The notes below the pieces were generated by a model. The model was not told where the DNA came from. It did not search any database and saw only the letters and a program-made list of their open reading frames with translations. The translations under genes and the position numbers were made by a program. This document shows positions 1-8,590 of a DNA stretch of 29,802 nucleotides, piece after piece. The DNA comes from a virus. The number at the start of each line of letters is the position of its first letter. Within the stretch, counting starts at the first letter, position 1. The DNA is taken from IMG/VR virus record IMGVR_UViG_3300017735_000064, positions 1-29,802 of that record. The stretch is one strand, 5' to 3'.

Positions 1-2
1 AA

Positions 3-59
3 GGATTCGCACAATCTAAAGGAAAGATCAACCCAAGGATGTGGAATCCACCTAAATAG
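3..59 (+). CDS. C-terminal end of an unidentified phage gene (partial)
   Basis: The window opens inside a reading frame that gives 18 residues ending in NPRMWNPPK and a TAG stop at 57-59. The other forward frames either stop at once or run on without a recognisable gene, and a good terminator follows at 113-139, which fits the end of a transcription unit. In related cyanophages the clamp-loader and RegA genes lie upstream of hsp20, so this may be one of those, but 18 residues are too few to decide. Confidence 0.5.
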   Translation, partial: GFAQSKGKINPRMWNPPK

Positions 60-112
60 TAGTGTCGCTCTTTCGTGCGCGACCTCTACATACGGAATAT
101 ACGCTACCAATG

Positions 113-139
113 GACGGGTTTCGCCACTCGTCTTTTTTT
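113..139 (+). terminator. Intrinsic terminator upstream of hsp20
   Basis: A 7-bp stem (GACGGGT at 113-119 with ACTCGTC at 126-132, one G-U pair) closes a 6-base loop and is followed by seven T residues at 133-139. It would end transcription coming from the upstream gene. The hsp20 extended -10 element begins only seven bases later. Confidence 0.75.
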
Positions 140-145
140 ATGTTC

Positions 146-154
146 TGATATAAT
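146..154 (+). promoter_or_regulatory. Extended -10 promoter for hsp20
   Basis: TGATATAAT is a TGN extended -10 with a perfect TATAAT at 149-154. No -35 match is visible 16-18 bases upstream, where the terminator arm lies; extended -10 promoters do not need one. The expected start, near 161, coincides with the first base of an imperfect UUCG-loop hairpin (161-179), so the transcript would begin with a stem-loop. A ribosome binding site (AGGAG, 201-205) precedes the ATG at 214. Confidence 0.55.
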
Positions 155-213
155 TATTATTGGATGCCTTCGGGGTCCACAAAACACAAACTCGCTTTAT
201 AGGAGCTACCATA

Positions 214-648
214 ATGGAACGTCTAGTACGTTATACTGCCTCGGATCTTCCCGAGCTGATGGACAGGATTGTCAAGCACTCAATTGGTGCTGATGATTGG
301 TTCGATCGACTAGGTGCACTGCACGAGACCACTAAAAATTATCCCCCTTATAATGTTATCCACGAGAGCAATGTAAAAACTCGTATTGAAATTGCACTTG
401 CTGGATTCAAGAAAGAAGAAGTCTTTGTTTATACTGAACACGGCAAAATGTTTGTCGAAGGTCAGAAAGAAGACAAAGAAACTGACGTTAACTATTCCCA
501 TAAAGGAATCGCGCAACGTAGTTTCACTCGAGCTTGGACTTTGACTGAAGATTGGAGAGTCGATGCAGTTGAATTTGAGGACGGTTTGTTATCCGTCACC
601 CTACAGAAGGTAGTACCTGAACATTTCCAACGTCAGGATTTCCTCTAA
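214..648 (+). CDS. hsp20: Small heat shock protein, Hsp20/alpha-crystallin family
   Basis: A 144-residue ATP-independent chaperone that would bind unfolding proteins during infection. The start at 214 has a good AGGAG at 201-205; an upstream in-frame ATG at 160 lies just after the -10 box and is not used. The N-terminal part (1-45) is followed by an alpha-crystallin domain (about 50-140) with the usual beta-strand pattern, including ALAGFKKEEV and GKMFVEGQKE. Hsp20 genes near the polymerase are a hallmark of T4-like cyanophages. The gene is a single transcription unit bounded by terminators at 113-139 and 676-706, with its own extended -10 promoter. The call is secure from sequence recognition. 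Confidence 0.92.
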   Translation: MERLVRYTASDLPELMDRIVKHSIGADDWFDRLGALHETTKNYPPYNVIHESNVKTRIEIALAGFKKEEVFVYTEHGKMFVEGQKEDKETDVNYSHKGIAQRSFTRAWTLTEDWRVDAVEFEDGLLSVTLQKVVPEHFQRQDFL

Positions 649-675
649 ATACGTGTGACCCCCTGCGTGCCAACT

Positions 676-706
676 GGACCCCTTGACTTCGGTCGAGGGG
701 TCCTTT
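676..706 (+). terminator. Terminator with UUCG tetraloop, overlapping a promoter
   Basis: A 12-bp stem (676-687 with 692-703, one G-U pair) closes a TTCG loop (688-691) and is followed by TTT (704-706). The UUCG loop makes it very stable although the T-run is short. It ends hsp20 transcription. The same bases carry the -35, spacer and first -10 base of the next promoter. Confidence 0.8.
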
Positions 707-711
707 ATAAT
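683..711 (+). promoter_or_regulatory. Sigma70-type promoter for the gp43 operon
   Basis: TTGACT at 683-688 and TATAAT at 706-711 are separated by exactly 17 bases. The -35 box sits in the 5' arm of the terminator and the -10 box in its T-run. The ATG at 733 follows the -10 by 21 bases. It probably drives the two paralogous small genes, gp43, uvsX, gp41 and onwards as an early unit read by host RNA polymerase. Confidence 0.8.
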
Positions 712-732
712 AGAGATTCACCTAGAACTAAT

Positions 733-1098
733 ATGTCGATCCAACTGATTCTGATGAAAAGCGGTGAGGATGTCATCGCTGATGTCTATGAGACACGTTC
801 TGAGACCAGCGATGACGTTGGTTTCATCTTGCGCGACCCTCAGATCGTGCGAATTATGAAAAATATGGAAGACCCTGAAGCAGGTCCTAACGTTACGTTT
901 GAGAACTGGGCACCTTTGTCTTCTGAGCGTCGGTTCCTTGTTAAAGAACACAGCTTCACTACTATTACTAACCCCCTACAAGCCCTAACTGATCATTATG
1001 TCGAACGATTCGGAGCAGAAGACGAGCAACTCACTGCAGGTCGTCCTGCTGAAGAACAACAAAGTGCTCCTGACACAGATGGAGGAGACGGGGGCTGA
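733..1098 (+). CDS. Hypothetical protein, Sm-like-looking, first of an overlapping paralogous pair
   Basis: A 121-residue protein of unknown function. The start at 733 is preferred because the upstream in-frame ATG at 655 lies before the promoter's -10 box. Residues 2-95 look like a small beta-barrel, opening SIQLILMKSGEDVIADVYE; the tail after about residue 97 is acidic and low in complexity (DTDGGDGG end). The following gene encodes a similar protein and begins inside this one in another frame, so the tail is read from the DNA of the neighbour's N-terminus. An Sm/LSm-like fold is inferred from the strand pattern only. Its place directly ahead of gp43 is consistent with a replication or RNA-related accessory role. 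Confidence 0.8.
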   Translation: MSIQLILMKSGEDVIADVYETRSETSDDVGFILRDPQIVRIMKNMEDPEAGPNVTFENWAPLSSERRFLVKEHSFTTITNPLQALTDHYVERFGAEDEQLTAGRPAEEQQSAPDTDGGDGG

Positions 1099-1288
1099 TC
1101 TTCCTGGAGAACCCGATGTGTTGCTTGTCAAACCGTATGAACTAGATGAAGACGGAACCTTGACACGCTTCCTTAAGAGTGTTACCATACAAGATGAGAT
1201 GATGATCCACAGCGATACGATTCTCACGCTTGTTGAACCAAATTCGCACCTAGTCAAAGCTTACGATGAAATTTTACAAGAACGTTGA
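998..1288 (+). CDS. Hypothetical protein, paralogue of the preceding gene
   Basis: A 96-residue protein. ATG 998 is the only start that keeps the conserved beginning SLQVVLLK; no ribosome binding site is visible, so translation is probably coupled to the upstream gene. It aligns with the upstream protein without gaps over the first 38 residues (shared S-Q-L-K, then ET, then L..P), and both end in a pattern of hydrophobics, N/E-P, L and Y-x-E (TNPLQALTDHYVERF against [15 protein letters not shown]). The overlap with the upstream gene is 101 bases out of frame; the overlap with gp43 is 23 bases. Function unknown. Confidence 0.75.
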   Translation: MSNDSEQKTSNSLQVVLLKNNKVLLTQMEETGADLPGEPDVLLVKPYELDEDGTLTRFLKSVTIQDEMMIHSDTILTLVEPNSHLVKAYDEILQER

Positions 1289-3755
1289 TCAAGTTGGTGA
1301 TCGCATTCTTGTTCGCGGGTGGGATGGAAACAAAGAGGTTCGTCTTCGTGACGAGTTCTATCCCACCCTATATGTGAGAAGTAATAACGGAGAGGATACA
1401 GGGTACACCACACTTGAGGGTGACACTGTTAAACCTATCCGTCCAGGCGGTATTCGTGACAGCAGAGAATTCTGCAAACGTTACGAGAACGTTGAAAACT
1501 TCACCGTATATGGTAATCAAGCGTACCTCTATCAATGGATCAGCGACAACTTCCCTGGTGAAGTCAAGTATGATCCTAGTAAGATCCGTGTGTTTACGAT
1601 CGATATTGAAACCGCAGCAGAGAATGGTTTTCCCGACATTGAGTCTGCTGATCAGGAGATCTTACTTATCACAGTCAAGGACAGTTTTACAGGGATCTAC
1701 CACGTTTGGGGTTCACGCCCCTTCCAGACCCCACAGGCTGATGTATCGTACACACATTGCGCTAACGAGCAGGAGCTCCTTCAGAGGTACCTCGCTTGGT
1801 GGACCGAGAATTATCCCGACGTAATTACAGGGTGGAATGTCAATCTGTTCGACGTTCCATACATCTGTAATCGTCTTGCTCGCATTCTTGGAGACAAGAC
1901 TACGAAACTCTTTTCACCTTGGAAACTTCTTAGTTCCCGTGAAATTTATATTCAAGGTCGTAAAAACATCTCTTATGATGTTTCGGGGATCACGGTGTTG
2001 GACTACCTGGATCTGTATAAGAAATTTACTTATACAAACCAGGAGTCCTATCGCCTAGATCATATTGCATTTGTAGAACTAGGTAGAAAAAAACTCGATC
2101 ACTCTGAGTTTGATACCTTCAAAGAGTTCTATACAAACGACTGGAAAAAGTTCGTTGAATACAACATCATTGACGTTCGTCTTGTAGACCAACTAGAAGA
2201 CAAGATGAAGCTGATGGATCTTGCATTCACTCTAGCGTATGATGCTAAGGTTAATCTTGAAGATGTGTTCTCACAGGTTCGTATGTGGGACGCAATCATT
2301 TATAACTACTTACGTAAAAGGAATATTGCAATTCCTCCCAAGCAAACGTCTGTCAAAAAAGACAAGTATGCTGGCGCTTACGTAAAGGAACCTATAGCTG
2401 GAATATATGAGTGGGTCGTAAACTTCGACCTTAACTCTCTGTATCCCCACCTCATTATGCAGTACAATATCTCACCTGAGACATTGATGGATGTTCGTCA
2501 TCCCTCTGCCACAGTTGATGGTCTTCTTAATAAGAAGATTGATATTGATGGTGAGTATTGTGTTTGTGCTAATGGCGCTCAGTATCGTAAAGACGTGCGT
2601 GGGTTTTTACCTGAACTAATGGAGAAAATCTATGATGAACGATCGATTTACAAGCGTAAGATGCTGGATGCAAAACAAGAATACGAAGCTTCTCCGACCC
2701 TGGATGTTCAAAAGAGAATTTCTCGATACAACAACTTCCAGATGGCACGTAAGATCCAACTTAACTCAGCATACGGTGCTATCGGAAACGAATACTTCCG
2801 ATACTACAAGCTGGCGAATGCTGAGGCGATTACTCTCAGCGGTCAAGTCTCGATTCGGTGGATCGAACTGAAGATTAATGAGTACCTAAATAAAACGCTT
2901 TCCACAGAAGGTGAGGACTACGTAATTGCATCTGACACTGATTCAATTTATCTTAATATGGGACCTCTTGTTACTAAATTTTTTAGTAATAAGTCTAGCA
3001 ACAAAGCAGCAATTGTTTCCATACTTGATAAGATCTGCCAAGAGAAACTGGAACCTTTTATCGAACGTTCATATCAAGAACTTGCGTCGTACGTTTCGGC
3101 ATACGATCAAAAAATGATTATGAAACGTGAGAACATTGCTGACCGTGGCATCTGGACTGCCAAGAAGCGATACATTCTCAACGTTTGGAACAGTGAGGGG
3201 GTTGCTTATAAAGAACCTAAGATGAAAATTATGGGTTTGGAAACTGCCCGTTCATCAGTCCCTCAATTCTTTCGTGATCGTCTTAAGAAAGCTTACCGAT
3301 TGATTATGTCTTCGGACAATGATACCGTCATCGAGTTTATCGATAAGTGTAAGAAAGAAACTAGGCAAGCAACTATCTCTGAGATTGCTTTCCCTCGTGG
3401 TTGTAATAACCTCGGTACGTATTCACATCCCAAAAACATTTATGAGAAGGGGTGTCCTATTCACGTACGTGGTTCTCTCTTGTACAACTACTACATTAAA
3501 AAGTACGGTATCGAAAACAAACACGCTCGCATTCAAGAGGGCGAGAAGATCAAATTCATTTACTTGAAAGAACCAAACATCCTTGGCGAGAACGTCATCT
3601 CCTTTTTCCAGGAGCTGCCCCAAGAGTTTGGGTTGGAACAGTACATTGACTTTGACAAACAATTTAACAAGTCGTTCTACGAACCTCTGCGTTCCGTGTT
3701 AGAATGCATTGGTTGGAAGCCGGAACGCTCTGGTAGTCTTTTGGAATTTTTTTAA
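1266..3755 (+). CDS. gp43: DNA polymerase, T4 gp43-like family B
   Basis: An 829-residue replicative polymerase with 3'-5' proofreading. The exonuclease site is seen in FTIDIET (D113, E115), NLFDVPYI (D196) and YNIIDVRLV (D303). Polymerase motifs follow: YAGAYV near 368, motif [11 protein letters not shown] from D388, motif [14 protein letters not shown] from 496, motif C SDTDS at 556-560, and a later AKKRY. It is somewhat shorter than T4 gp43 (898), as is usual in cyanophages. The start overlaps the upstream gene by 23 bases and the TAATG junction couples it to uvsX. All catalytic motifs are intact. Confidence 0.97.
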   Translation: MKFYKNVDQVGDRILVRGWDGNKEVRLRDEFYPTLYVRSNNGEDTGYTTLEGDTVKPIRPGGIRDSREFCKRYENVENFTVYGNQAYLYQWISDNFPGEVKYDPSKIRVFTIDIETAAENGFPDIESADQEILLITVKDSFTGIYHVWGSRPFQTPQADVSYTHCANEQELLQRYLAWWTENYPDVITGWNVNLFDVPYICNRLARILGDKTTKLFSPWKLLSSREIYIQGRKNISYDVSGITVLDYLDLYKKFTYTNQESYRLDHIAFVELGRKKLDHSEFDTFKEFYTNDWKKFVEYNIIDVRLVDQLEDKMKLMDLAFTLAYDAKVNLEDVFSQVRMWDAIIYNYLRKRNIAIPPKQTSVKKDKYAGAYVKEPIAGIYEWVVNFDLNSLYPHLIMQYNISPETLMDVRHPSATVDGLLNKKIDIDGEYCVCANGAQYRKDVRGFLPELMEKIYDERSIYKRKMLDAKQEYEASPTLDVQKRISRYNNFQMARKIQLNSAYGAIGNEYFRYYKLANAEAITLSGQVSIRWIELKINEYLNKTLSTEGEDYVIASDTDSIYLNMGPLVTKFFSNKSSNKAAIVSILDKICQEKLEPFIERSYQELASYVSAYDQKMIMKRENIADRGIWTAKKRYILNVWNSEGVAYKEPKMKIMGLETARSSVPQFFRDRLKKAYRLIMSSDNDTVIEFIDKCKKETRQATISEIAFPRGCNNLGTYSHPKNIYEKGCPIHVRGSLLYNYYIKKYGIENKHARIQEGEKIKFIYLKEPNILGENVISFFQELPQEFGLEQYIDFDKQFNKSFYEPLRSVLECIGWKPERSGSLLEFF

Positions 3756-4768
3756 TGTCGTTTTTGAATAGCGTTATCAAGGAAATTGGTAATGAGTATG
3801 CTTCAGTTGTTAGCGACGGGGTTACTTCAGGTGACCTTGCTGGTTGGGTTGACACTGGCTCTTATATTTTCAATGCCCTTGTTAGTGGTTCGGTCTTTGG
3901 AGGTATTCCTTCAAACAAAGTCACCGCTCTTGCAGGAGAATCAAGCACTGGAAAAACTTTTTTTGCTCTTAGTATCGTTCGGTCTTTCCTTAACGCTAAT
4001 CCTACAGGTAATGTCATTTATTTTGAGTCTGAATCTGCTATCTCCAAAGATATGATGTCAGACCGTGCGATCGATACTGATCGTGTGGGACTAGTTCCTG
4101 TCGTCACTGTGCAGGAATTTCGTACACAAGCTATGAAAATTGTTAGCGAGTACGAAAAGATTAAAGAAGCTGATCGTCCTCCCCTGCTTATGGTCCTGGA
4201 TAGTCTAGGCAATCTTTCTACATCTAAGGAGATGGAAGATTCTGCAGCAGGAAAAGAGACCCGTGATATGACTAGAGCACAGGTCATCAAATCCATCTTC
4301 CGAGTGTTGACTCTTAATCTTGGTAGAGCAAACATTCCTTTGATTGTTACCAATCACACTTATGAAGTTGTTGGTGCTTATGTTCCAACAAAAGAAATGG
4401 GCGGCGGTACAGGACTTAAGTATGCAGCTTCCAACATTGTCTTCTTGTCGAAGGCGAAAGAGAAAGACGGTACTGAGGTTGTCGGTAACATTATCACCGC
4501 TACAAATAAAAAGTCTAGATTCACGAAAGAAAATAGTAAAGTGAAGACACGCCTATTTTATGACGAGCGTGGACTTGACCGTTACTTTGGATTGCTAGAA
4601 CTTGGCGATGAGTATGGAGTCTTTGAGCGAGTGGGTAATCGTTACAAGATTGGAGACAAGTCTCTTTATCCTAAACAGATCCTTGCAGAACCCGAAAAGT
4701 ATTTCACCGATGAAGTGATGCAAGCTCTGGATGAAGCAGCTGCAAAGGAGTTTAAATACGGTGAATGA
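3755..4768 (+). CDS. uvsX: UvsX RecA-like recombinase
   Basis: A 337-residue strand-exchange ATPase for recombination-dependent replication and repair. Walker A is GESSTGKT at residues 61-68 and Walker B is LLMVLDS at 144-150. A loop with [10 protein letters not shown] matches the DNA-binding region of RecA-family proteins. The start shares one base with the gp43 stop (TAATG), so the two are translationally coupled. Gene order gp43-uvsX-gp41 is conserved in cyanophages. No defect is seen. Confidence 0.95.
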   Translation: MSFLNSVIKEIGNEYASVVSDGVTSGDLAGWVDTGSYIFNALVSGSVFGGIPSNKVTALAGESSTGKTFFALSIVRSFLNANPTGNVIYFESESAISKDMMSDRAIDTDRVGLVPVVTVQEFRTQAMKIVSEYEKIKEADRPPLLMVLDSLGNLSTSKEMEDSAAGKETRDMTRAQVIKSIFRVLTLNLGRANIPLIVTNHTYEVVGAYVPTKEMGGGTGLKYAASNIVFLSKAKEKDGTEVVGNIITATNKKSRFTKENSKVKTRLFYDERGLDRYFGLLELGDEYGVFERVGNRYKIGDKSLYPKQILAEPEKYFTDEVMQALDEAAAKEFKYGE

Positions 4769-6140
4769 ACGCATTGAACAAACGATCTTACGAAATCTCT
4801 TCAGAAATGATGACTACTTTCGTAAGGTCTTACCATTTATTAAATCTGAATATTATGAAGAACTTAACGAAAAGATCATTTTTGAAGAGATCAGAAAGTT
4901 CGCTGATAAGTATGACCGTCTCCCGACCACGGAGGTTGTTCTTATTGAAGTCGAAGGACGGGACGATGTTTCTGATCAGACGTTTGGTGAAGTCCGAAGT
5001 GTCTGTAAGTCTTTCCAGGATGTAGTAGAAGATCCAACAAAGGACTGGTTGTTGGATGCCACGGAGAAGTGGTGTAAGGATCGTGCCATCTATTTGGCAT
5101 TGATGCAGTCCATTAAACTTGCTGATGGCAAGGATGAACAGAAGTCGCGAGATTCTATCCCTGACATTCTGAAGGAAGCTTTGTCTGTTTCTTTCGATGA
5201 TCATATTGGTCACGACTACCTGGAAGATTATGAAGAACGTTTTGATTTCTATACCAAGAATGAGGATCGAATTCCTTTTGACTTGGACTTCTTCAATAAG
5301 ATCACCAAGGGTGGACTGGTTAACAAGTCTTTGAACGTTGCTCTGGCAGGTACAGGAGTGGGCAAGAGTCTGTTTATGTGCCATCAAGCAGCTGGTTGCT
5401 TGACGATGGGTCTGAACGTCTTGTACATCACGATGGAGATGTCAGAGGAGAAAATTGCTGAACGTATTGATGCTAATCTTCTCAATGTAAACATCAAAGA
5501 CATTGCTGAATTGCCTAGGATGCTATTTGAAACTAAGGTTGCTGACCTGTCACGTAAGACAGAAGGTAAGTTTATTATCAAAGAGTATCCTACAGCTTCT
5601 GCTCACGTTGGGCATTTTCGTGCACTTCTCAGTGAACTAGCATTAAAAAAATCCTTCAGTCCAGATATTATCTTTATTGACTATCTAAATATCTGCGCAT
5701 CCTCTAGGTATAAAGGCGCAATTGTCAATTCTTATACGTATGTTAAAGCAATTGCAGAAGAGCTTCGGGGTCTTGCTGTCGAGTTTAATTTACCAATTGT
5801 ATCTGCTACTCAGACTACTAGGTCTGGGTATGGCAATTCTGACGTTGATCTTACCGACACCTCTGAGTCATTTGGTCTACCTGCCACTGCGGATCTTATG
5901 TTTGCTCTTATCTCTACTGAAGAACTTGAGGCGCAGAACCAGATTATGGTCAAGCAACTCAAGAACAGATACAATGACCCGACCATCTTCAAAAGATTTA
6001 CCATAGGTATTGACAGAGCGAAGATGAAGCTGTATGATGTGCAGCAGGAACAAGACTCTGAGGCTGTTGCCAACACGACAAATTTCCAACCAGATTTCTC
6101 TAAGGAATCTCAATCCAAATTTTCCGATTTTGTAGTATGA
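4761..6140 (+). CDS. gp41: Replicative DNA helicase, T4 gp41-like (DnaB family)
   Basis: A 459-residue hexameric helicase that would work with gp61 primase at the fork. I choose the GTG at 4761, which has AAAGGAG ten bases upstream and gives the N-terminus [13 protein letters not shown], matching the short gp41 start; an in-frame ATG at 4731 lies deeper inside uvsX, and the ATG at 4765 is out of frame. Walker A is GTGVGKS at 197-203 and Walker B is IIFIDYLN at 303-310. The start overlaps the uvsX stop by eight bases (GTGAATGA) and the end overlaps the next gene by four. Confidence 0.93.
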   Translation: MNERIEQTILRNLFRNDDYFRKVLPFIKSEYYEELNEKIIFEEIRKFADKYDRLPTTEVVLIEVEGRDDVSDQTFGEVRSVCKSFQDVVEDPTKDWLLDATEKWCKDRAIYLALMQSIKLADGKDEQKSRDSIPDILKEALSVSFDDHIGHDYLEDYEERFDFYTKNEDRIPFDLDFFNKITKGGLVNKSLNVALAGTGVGKSLFMCHQAAGCLTMGLNVLYITMEMSEEKIAERIDANLLNVNIKDIAELPRMLFETKVADLSRKTEGKFIIKEYPTASAHVGHFRALLSELALKKSFSPDIIFIDYLNICASSRYKGAIVNSYTYVKAIAEELRGLAVEFNLPIVSATQTTRSGYGNSDVDLTDTSESFGLPATADLMFALISTEELEAQNQIMVKQLKNRYNDPTIFKRFTIGIDRAKMKLYDVQQEQDSEAVANTTNFQPDFSKESQSKFSDFVV

Positions 6141-6559
6141 AAACCCCCGACAATCAAGAAGTTGATTTCATTAAGTATGCTCAGTTTGTAAACGAAGTTA
6201 CAAGTATTCCCTCTAAGAATGATGACGAGTTTATTCGTCGCATTCAAGATTTGCAAGAACAGGGTGTGCCTATCGCTCGTCTTCTAACTGCTGCTGTAGG
6301 TATCAGTGCTGAAGGTGGGGAGTTTACTGAGATCGTTAAGAAGGTTGCTTTCCAAGGTAAAGAACTTACCAACGATAATAAACTTCATATGGTTAAGGAG
6401 TTGGGAGATGTGATGTGGTATGTCACTCAAGCTTGTATTTGTCTTGACGTAACTCTGGATCACATCCTGACACAGAATATGGTCAAACTTCTTTCCCGAT
6501 ATCCAGAAGGTTCGTTTGATATCTATCGTTCCGAGAATCGTAAGACGGATGACATCTGA
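6137..6559 (+). CDS. mazG: MazG-like nucleotide pyrophosphohydrolase
   Basis: A 140-residue all-alpha NTP pyrophosphohydrolase-like protein. The metal-binding signature ExxE...ExxD is present as EGGE (59-62) and ELGD (88-91), followed by the helix VMWYVTQACICLD. Cyanophage MazG proteins have been proposed to hydrolyse nucleotides or alarmones and so keep the host in a growth-like state; which substrate this one uses cannot be read from sequence. The start overlaps the gp41 stop (ATGA), so it is part of the replication operon. Confidence 0.82.
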   Translation: MKTPDNQEVDFIKYAQFVNEVTSIPSKNDDEFIRRIQDLQEQGVPIARLLTAAVGISAEGGEFTEIVKKVAFQGKELTNDNKLHMVKELGDVMWYVTQACICLDVTLDHILTQNMVKLLSRYPEGSFDIYRSENRKTDDI

Positions 6560-6735
6560 TGATTGAATTAGAACTTACCCCTGAAATGGCGGTATCAATT
6601 CTGCAAGCACTAATTCGTGAGCAGAGAGACTATACAACAGATGAAACCTGTTGCCCCTATCGCATCAAAAAACTTCGCGAAGTGATTGGACAACTTGACT
6701 CTAAACTAGATCTTTATTACGAGGACAAAAAATGA
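6559..6735 (+). CDS. Small hypothetical protein (58 aa)
   Basis: The ATG shares one base with the mazG stop (TGATG) and the TGA overlaps the ATG of the next gene, so the frame fills the gap exactly. The protein starts MIELELTPEMAVSILQALI and looks helical and amphipathic, with a CC pair at 31-32 and an acidic end. The perfect start/stop coupling is the main evidence that it is real. No function recognised. Confidence 0.7.
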   Translation: MIELELTPEMAVSILQALIREQRDYTTDETCCPYRIKKLREVIGQLDSKLDLYYEDKK

Positions 6736-7403
6736 AACGCGCTATTATTCTTAGCACCCTTCTAGGTCTGTCAGCTGCATTGCTGTCACCAGTAATCGCT
6801 AAACCTACCAAGGGATACTTCTCGATGGATGCTATGGGATGTATGCTTTTGAAAGAATGCACTGAAGGCATTGATCAAATTCATAGTTCTGGTGATCTTC
6901 GTTCAGCATATCCTGATTCTAATTGGGACCTTGTTTCAGCTGAGTTCAATCAAATTATGGTTGCATTCGGACAGGTTGGAGTTAATGTGTATCTTGCTGA
7001 TGAAAAGTATTTTCCAGTAGGACATCGTGGTGTCTATCATACTGTTAGCAATCACTTCTATCTTAACAAAAGATATGTTCATCGTCCTGGAGTGTTGATG
7101 AGTGTTGTCCGTCACGAAGGATGGCACGCTGCGCAGGATTGTATGGCAGGTGGTATCAATAATAACTTTATTGGTATCATTCATAATGAGGAAGACGTTC
7201 CTCAGATCTGGCAAGATATGGCTAAAGATACCTACAGAAGTCAACCTAGTGCTATTCCTTGGGAGAAGGAAGCGTTTTGGGCAGCACGAACTGAGAGTAT
7301 GACACAAAATGCACTTGAGTCTTGCGCTGCTGGTACGATGTGGTCAGATTATGAACTGACCCCGATGACCCGAGAATGGCTTGAAAACAACGGGCACCTC
7401 TGA
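6732..7403 (+). CDS. Secreted protein with an HExxH zinc-metallopeptidase motif
   Basis: A 223-residue protein with a clear signal peptide: MKR, a hydrophobic core LSTLLGLSAALLSPV and likely cleavage after VIA near residue 23. The zinc motif VRHEGWH (H128, E129, H132) is in a helix context; a downstream acidic helix (EKEAFWAARTE) could give the third ligand. The mature part has several cysteines, as expected for a periplasmic protein. Similar proteins of unknown role are known to me from cyanophages. It closes the replication operon, starts on an ATGA junction, and is followed by a terminator. Peptidase activity is inferred, and the target (periplasm, envelope or photosynthetic membrane lumen) is unknown. 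Confidence 0.78.
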   Translation: MKRAIILSTLLGLSAALLSPVIAKPTKGYFSMDAMGCMLLKECTEGIDQIHSSGDLRSAYPDSNWDLVSAEFNQIMVAFGQVGVNVYLADEKYFPVGHRGVYHTVSNHFYLNKRYVHRPGVLMSVVRHEGWHAAQDCMAGGINNNFIGIIHNEEDVPQIWQDMAKDTYRSQPSAIPWEKEAFWAARTESMTQNALESCAAGTMWSDYELTPMTREWLENNGHL

Positions 7404-7410
7404 TAGACTA

Positions 7411-7447
7411 AAGACCTTCTGATAAATACATCGGAGGGTCTTTTTTT
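7411..7447 (+). terminator. Terminator with a late promoter motif in its loop
   Basis: A 12-bp stem (7411-7422 with 7431-7442, two G-U pairs) closes an 8-base loop TAAATACA and is followed by seven T (7441-7447). It ends the long replication operon. The loop and last stem bases spell GATAAATA, and the next gene's ATG (7448) follows the T-run directly. Confidence 0.8.
7421..7428 (+). promoter_or_regulatory. T4-type late promoter candidate
   Basis: GATAAATA fits the cyanophage late motif NATAAATA. It lies at the loop of the terminator 7411-7447, so transcripts starting a few bases downstream would contain only the 3' arm and escape termination. It would drive the 7448-10924 cluster with almost no leader and no Shine-Dalgarno. 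Confidence 0.55.
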
Positions 7448-8590
7448 ATGGCATACAACGTCATCCCTAAAGATTATAAGGAACTCAGCGCAGCTGTGTC
7501 CCATATGAATCCGCAGTCCGCTATTGAGGCGACACGACTGTGGAATTATCTAGTGACTGAGTATGGGAAACTGCTTCCCGATCCACTTGCTTTCGCTTCT
7601 GACAGGAAGAATGATGTTAAGTATGCACGTGCATTGAAAGGACAGTTTACAGAAGCGCAATTGAAGACGAAGTTAAAGATAAGTAATCTTAAATTTACTG
7701 CAGGCGATGGTAGCAGAGGTAATCGTGGTGCATCAAACACAGGCAACTTGTTTGAGAAGCAGTTGGAGAATGGTTTAAATGATTGGATTGAGACTAATGA
7801 ATATACTAACAATCCATACAAAGCTTTTATTGAAGATCTTGTTAAGACGTATGATTTAAATGACTGTCAGTTTGTTCTTGTTTCTGAAGGTGAGTTGAAC
7901 AAGAAAAGACCATTAGTATTTTCTGGTACTAGTTGGAAAGTTGGTGATGCTACAGCAACCAATTATGACATTGGTTCTATTGTCACTGACTTGACCTTGA
8001 AAACTAAATGTAAAGGGAAAGCGGATCAGGAAATTTATCTTTCTCTAAAGAAAGGTGGGACAACAACGATGTCCAACTTAGGTATGAAAAAAATATTTCC
8101 TCAGAGTGAATTGTCTGTGGGAAAAATTACCAATCAAGTTGGATTGAAAGTTCTTGAAACGTTTGGTATAGATAATCAAAGACTTTGTAAGATATTTCAA
8201 GAAGCTCTTGCGGGTGAAGTAGTCAGTGGCGGTAACGTTACAAACCCTACGTATAATAGAGGACTACTGCAAAGTATGATCCGAGGATCTATAGGGTATG
8301 GATACCACTATACTCATTTGCAGACTGGTGGAAAGATAAAAAGCTTTCCTATGACTAAACAGAAATGTGATGATGCAACTAACATTACATCTGTCATAGT
8401 TCATTATGGAGGTAAAACTGGTACTGGTCAACGTGTTGATATTACAGTGAAGACACCAGTTATGGAGTTGAAATTTAATATTCGTGATACATCTGGTAGC
8501 AGTTTACCTTGGCCAGACAAATTGCAGTCAGCGTATAAGTTTAAAGATGAACTATTGTTCAGTACATCAGACGAAGGTTACGACGACTAA
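7448..8590 (+). CDS. Hypothetical phage protein, possible PD-(D/E)xK-type nuclease
   Basis: A 380-residue protein, first of a four-gene coupled cluster. I do not recognise a named family with certainty. The centre resembles a restriction-endonuclease-like core: a helix with E103 (NLFEKQLENGL), D181 in GSIVTDLTLK, and E195 with K201 in EIYLSLKKG, i.e. the D...ExxxxxK-type arrangement. The N-terminal 90 residues are basic; the C-terminal third is beta-rich. The start follows the terminator T-run directly and the stop overlaps the next ATG (TAATG). A nuclease role is a hypothesis; the family could equally be non-catalytic. Confidence 0.72.
   Translation: MAYNVIPKDYKELSAAVSHMNPQSAIEATRLWNYLVTEYGKLLPDPLAFASDRKNDVKYARALKGQFTEAQLKTKLKISNLKFTAGDGSRGNRGASNTGNLFEKQLENGLNDWIETNEYTNNPYKAFIEDLVKTYDLNDCQFVLVSEGELNKKRPLVFSGTSWKVGDATATNYDIGSIVTDLTLKTKCKGKADQEIYLSLKKGGTTTMSNLGMKKIFPQSELSVGKITNQVGLKVLETFGIDNQRLCKIFQEALAGEVVSGGNVTNPTYNRGLLQSMIRGSIGYGYHYTHLQTGGKIKSFPMTKQKCDDATNITSVIVHYGGKTGTGQRVDITVKTPVMELKFNIRDTSGSSLPWPDKLQSAYKFKDELLFSTSDEGYDD

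Noticed and set aside
1160-1188. TTGACA-N17-TACCAT about 78 bases before gp43
   Set aside because: The -10 match is only four of six, the region is coding for the upstream paralogue, and a better promoter (683) already serves the operon.
4765-5025. ATG at 4765 as start of an 86-residue protein at the gp41 position
   Set aside because: It is out of frame with the helicase; the GTG at 4761 with AAAGGAG upstream opens the gp41 frame.
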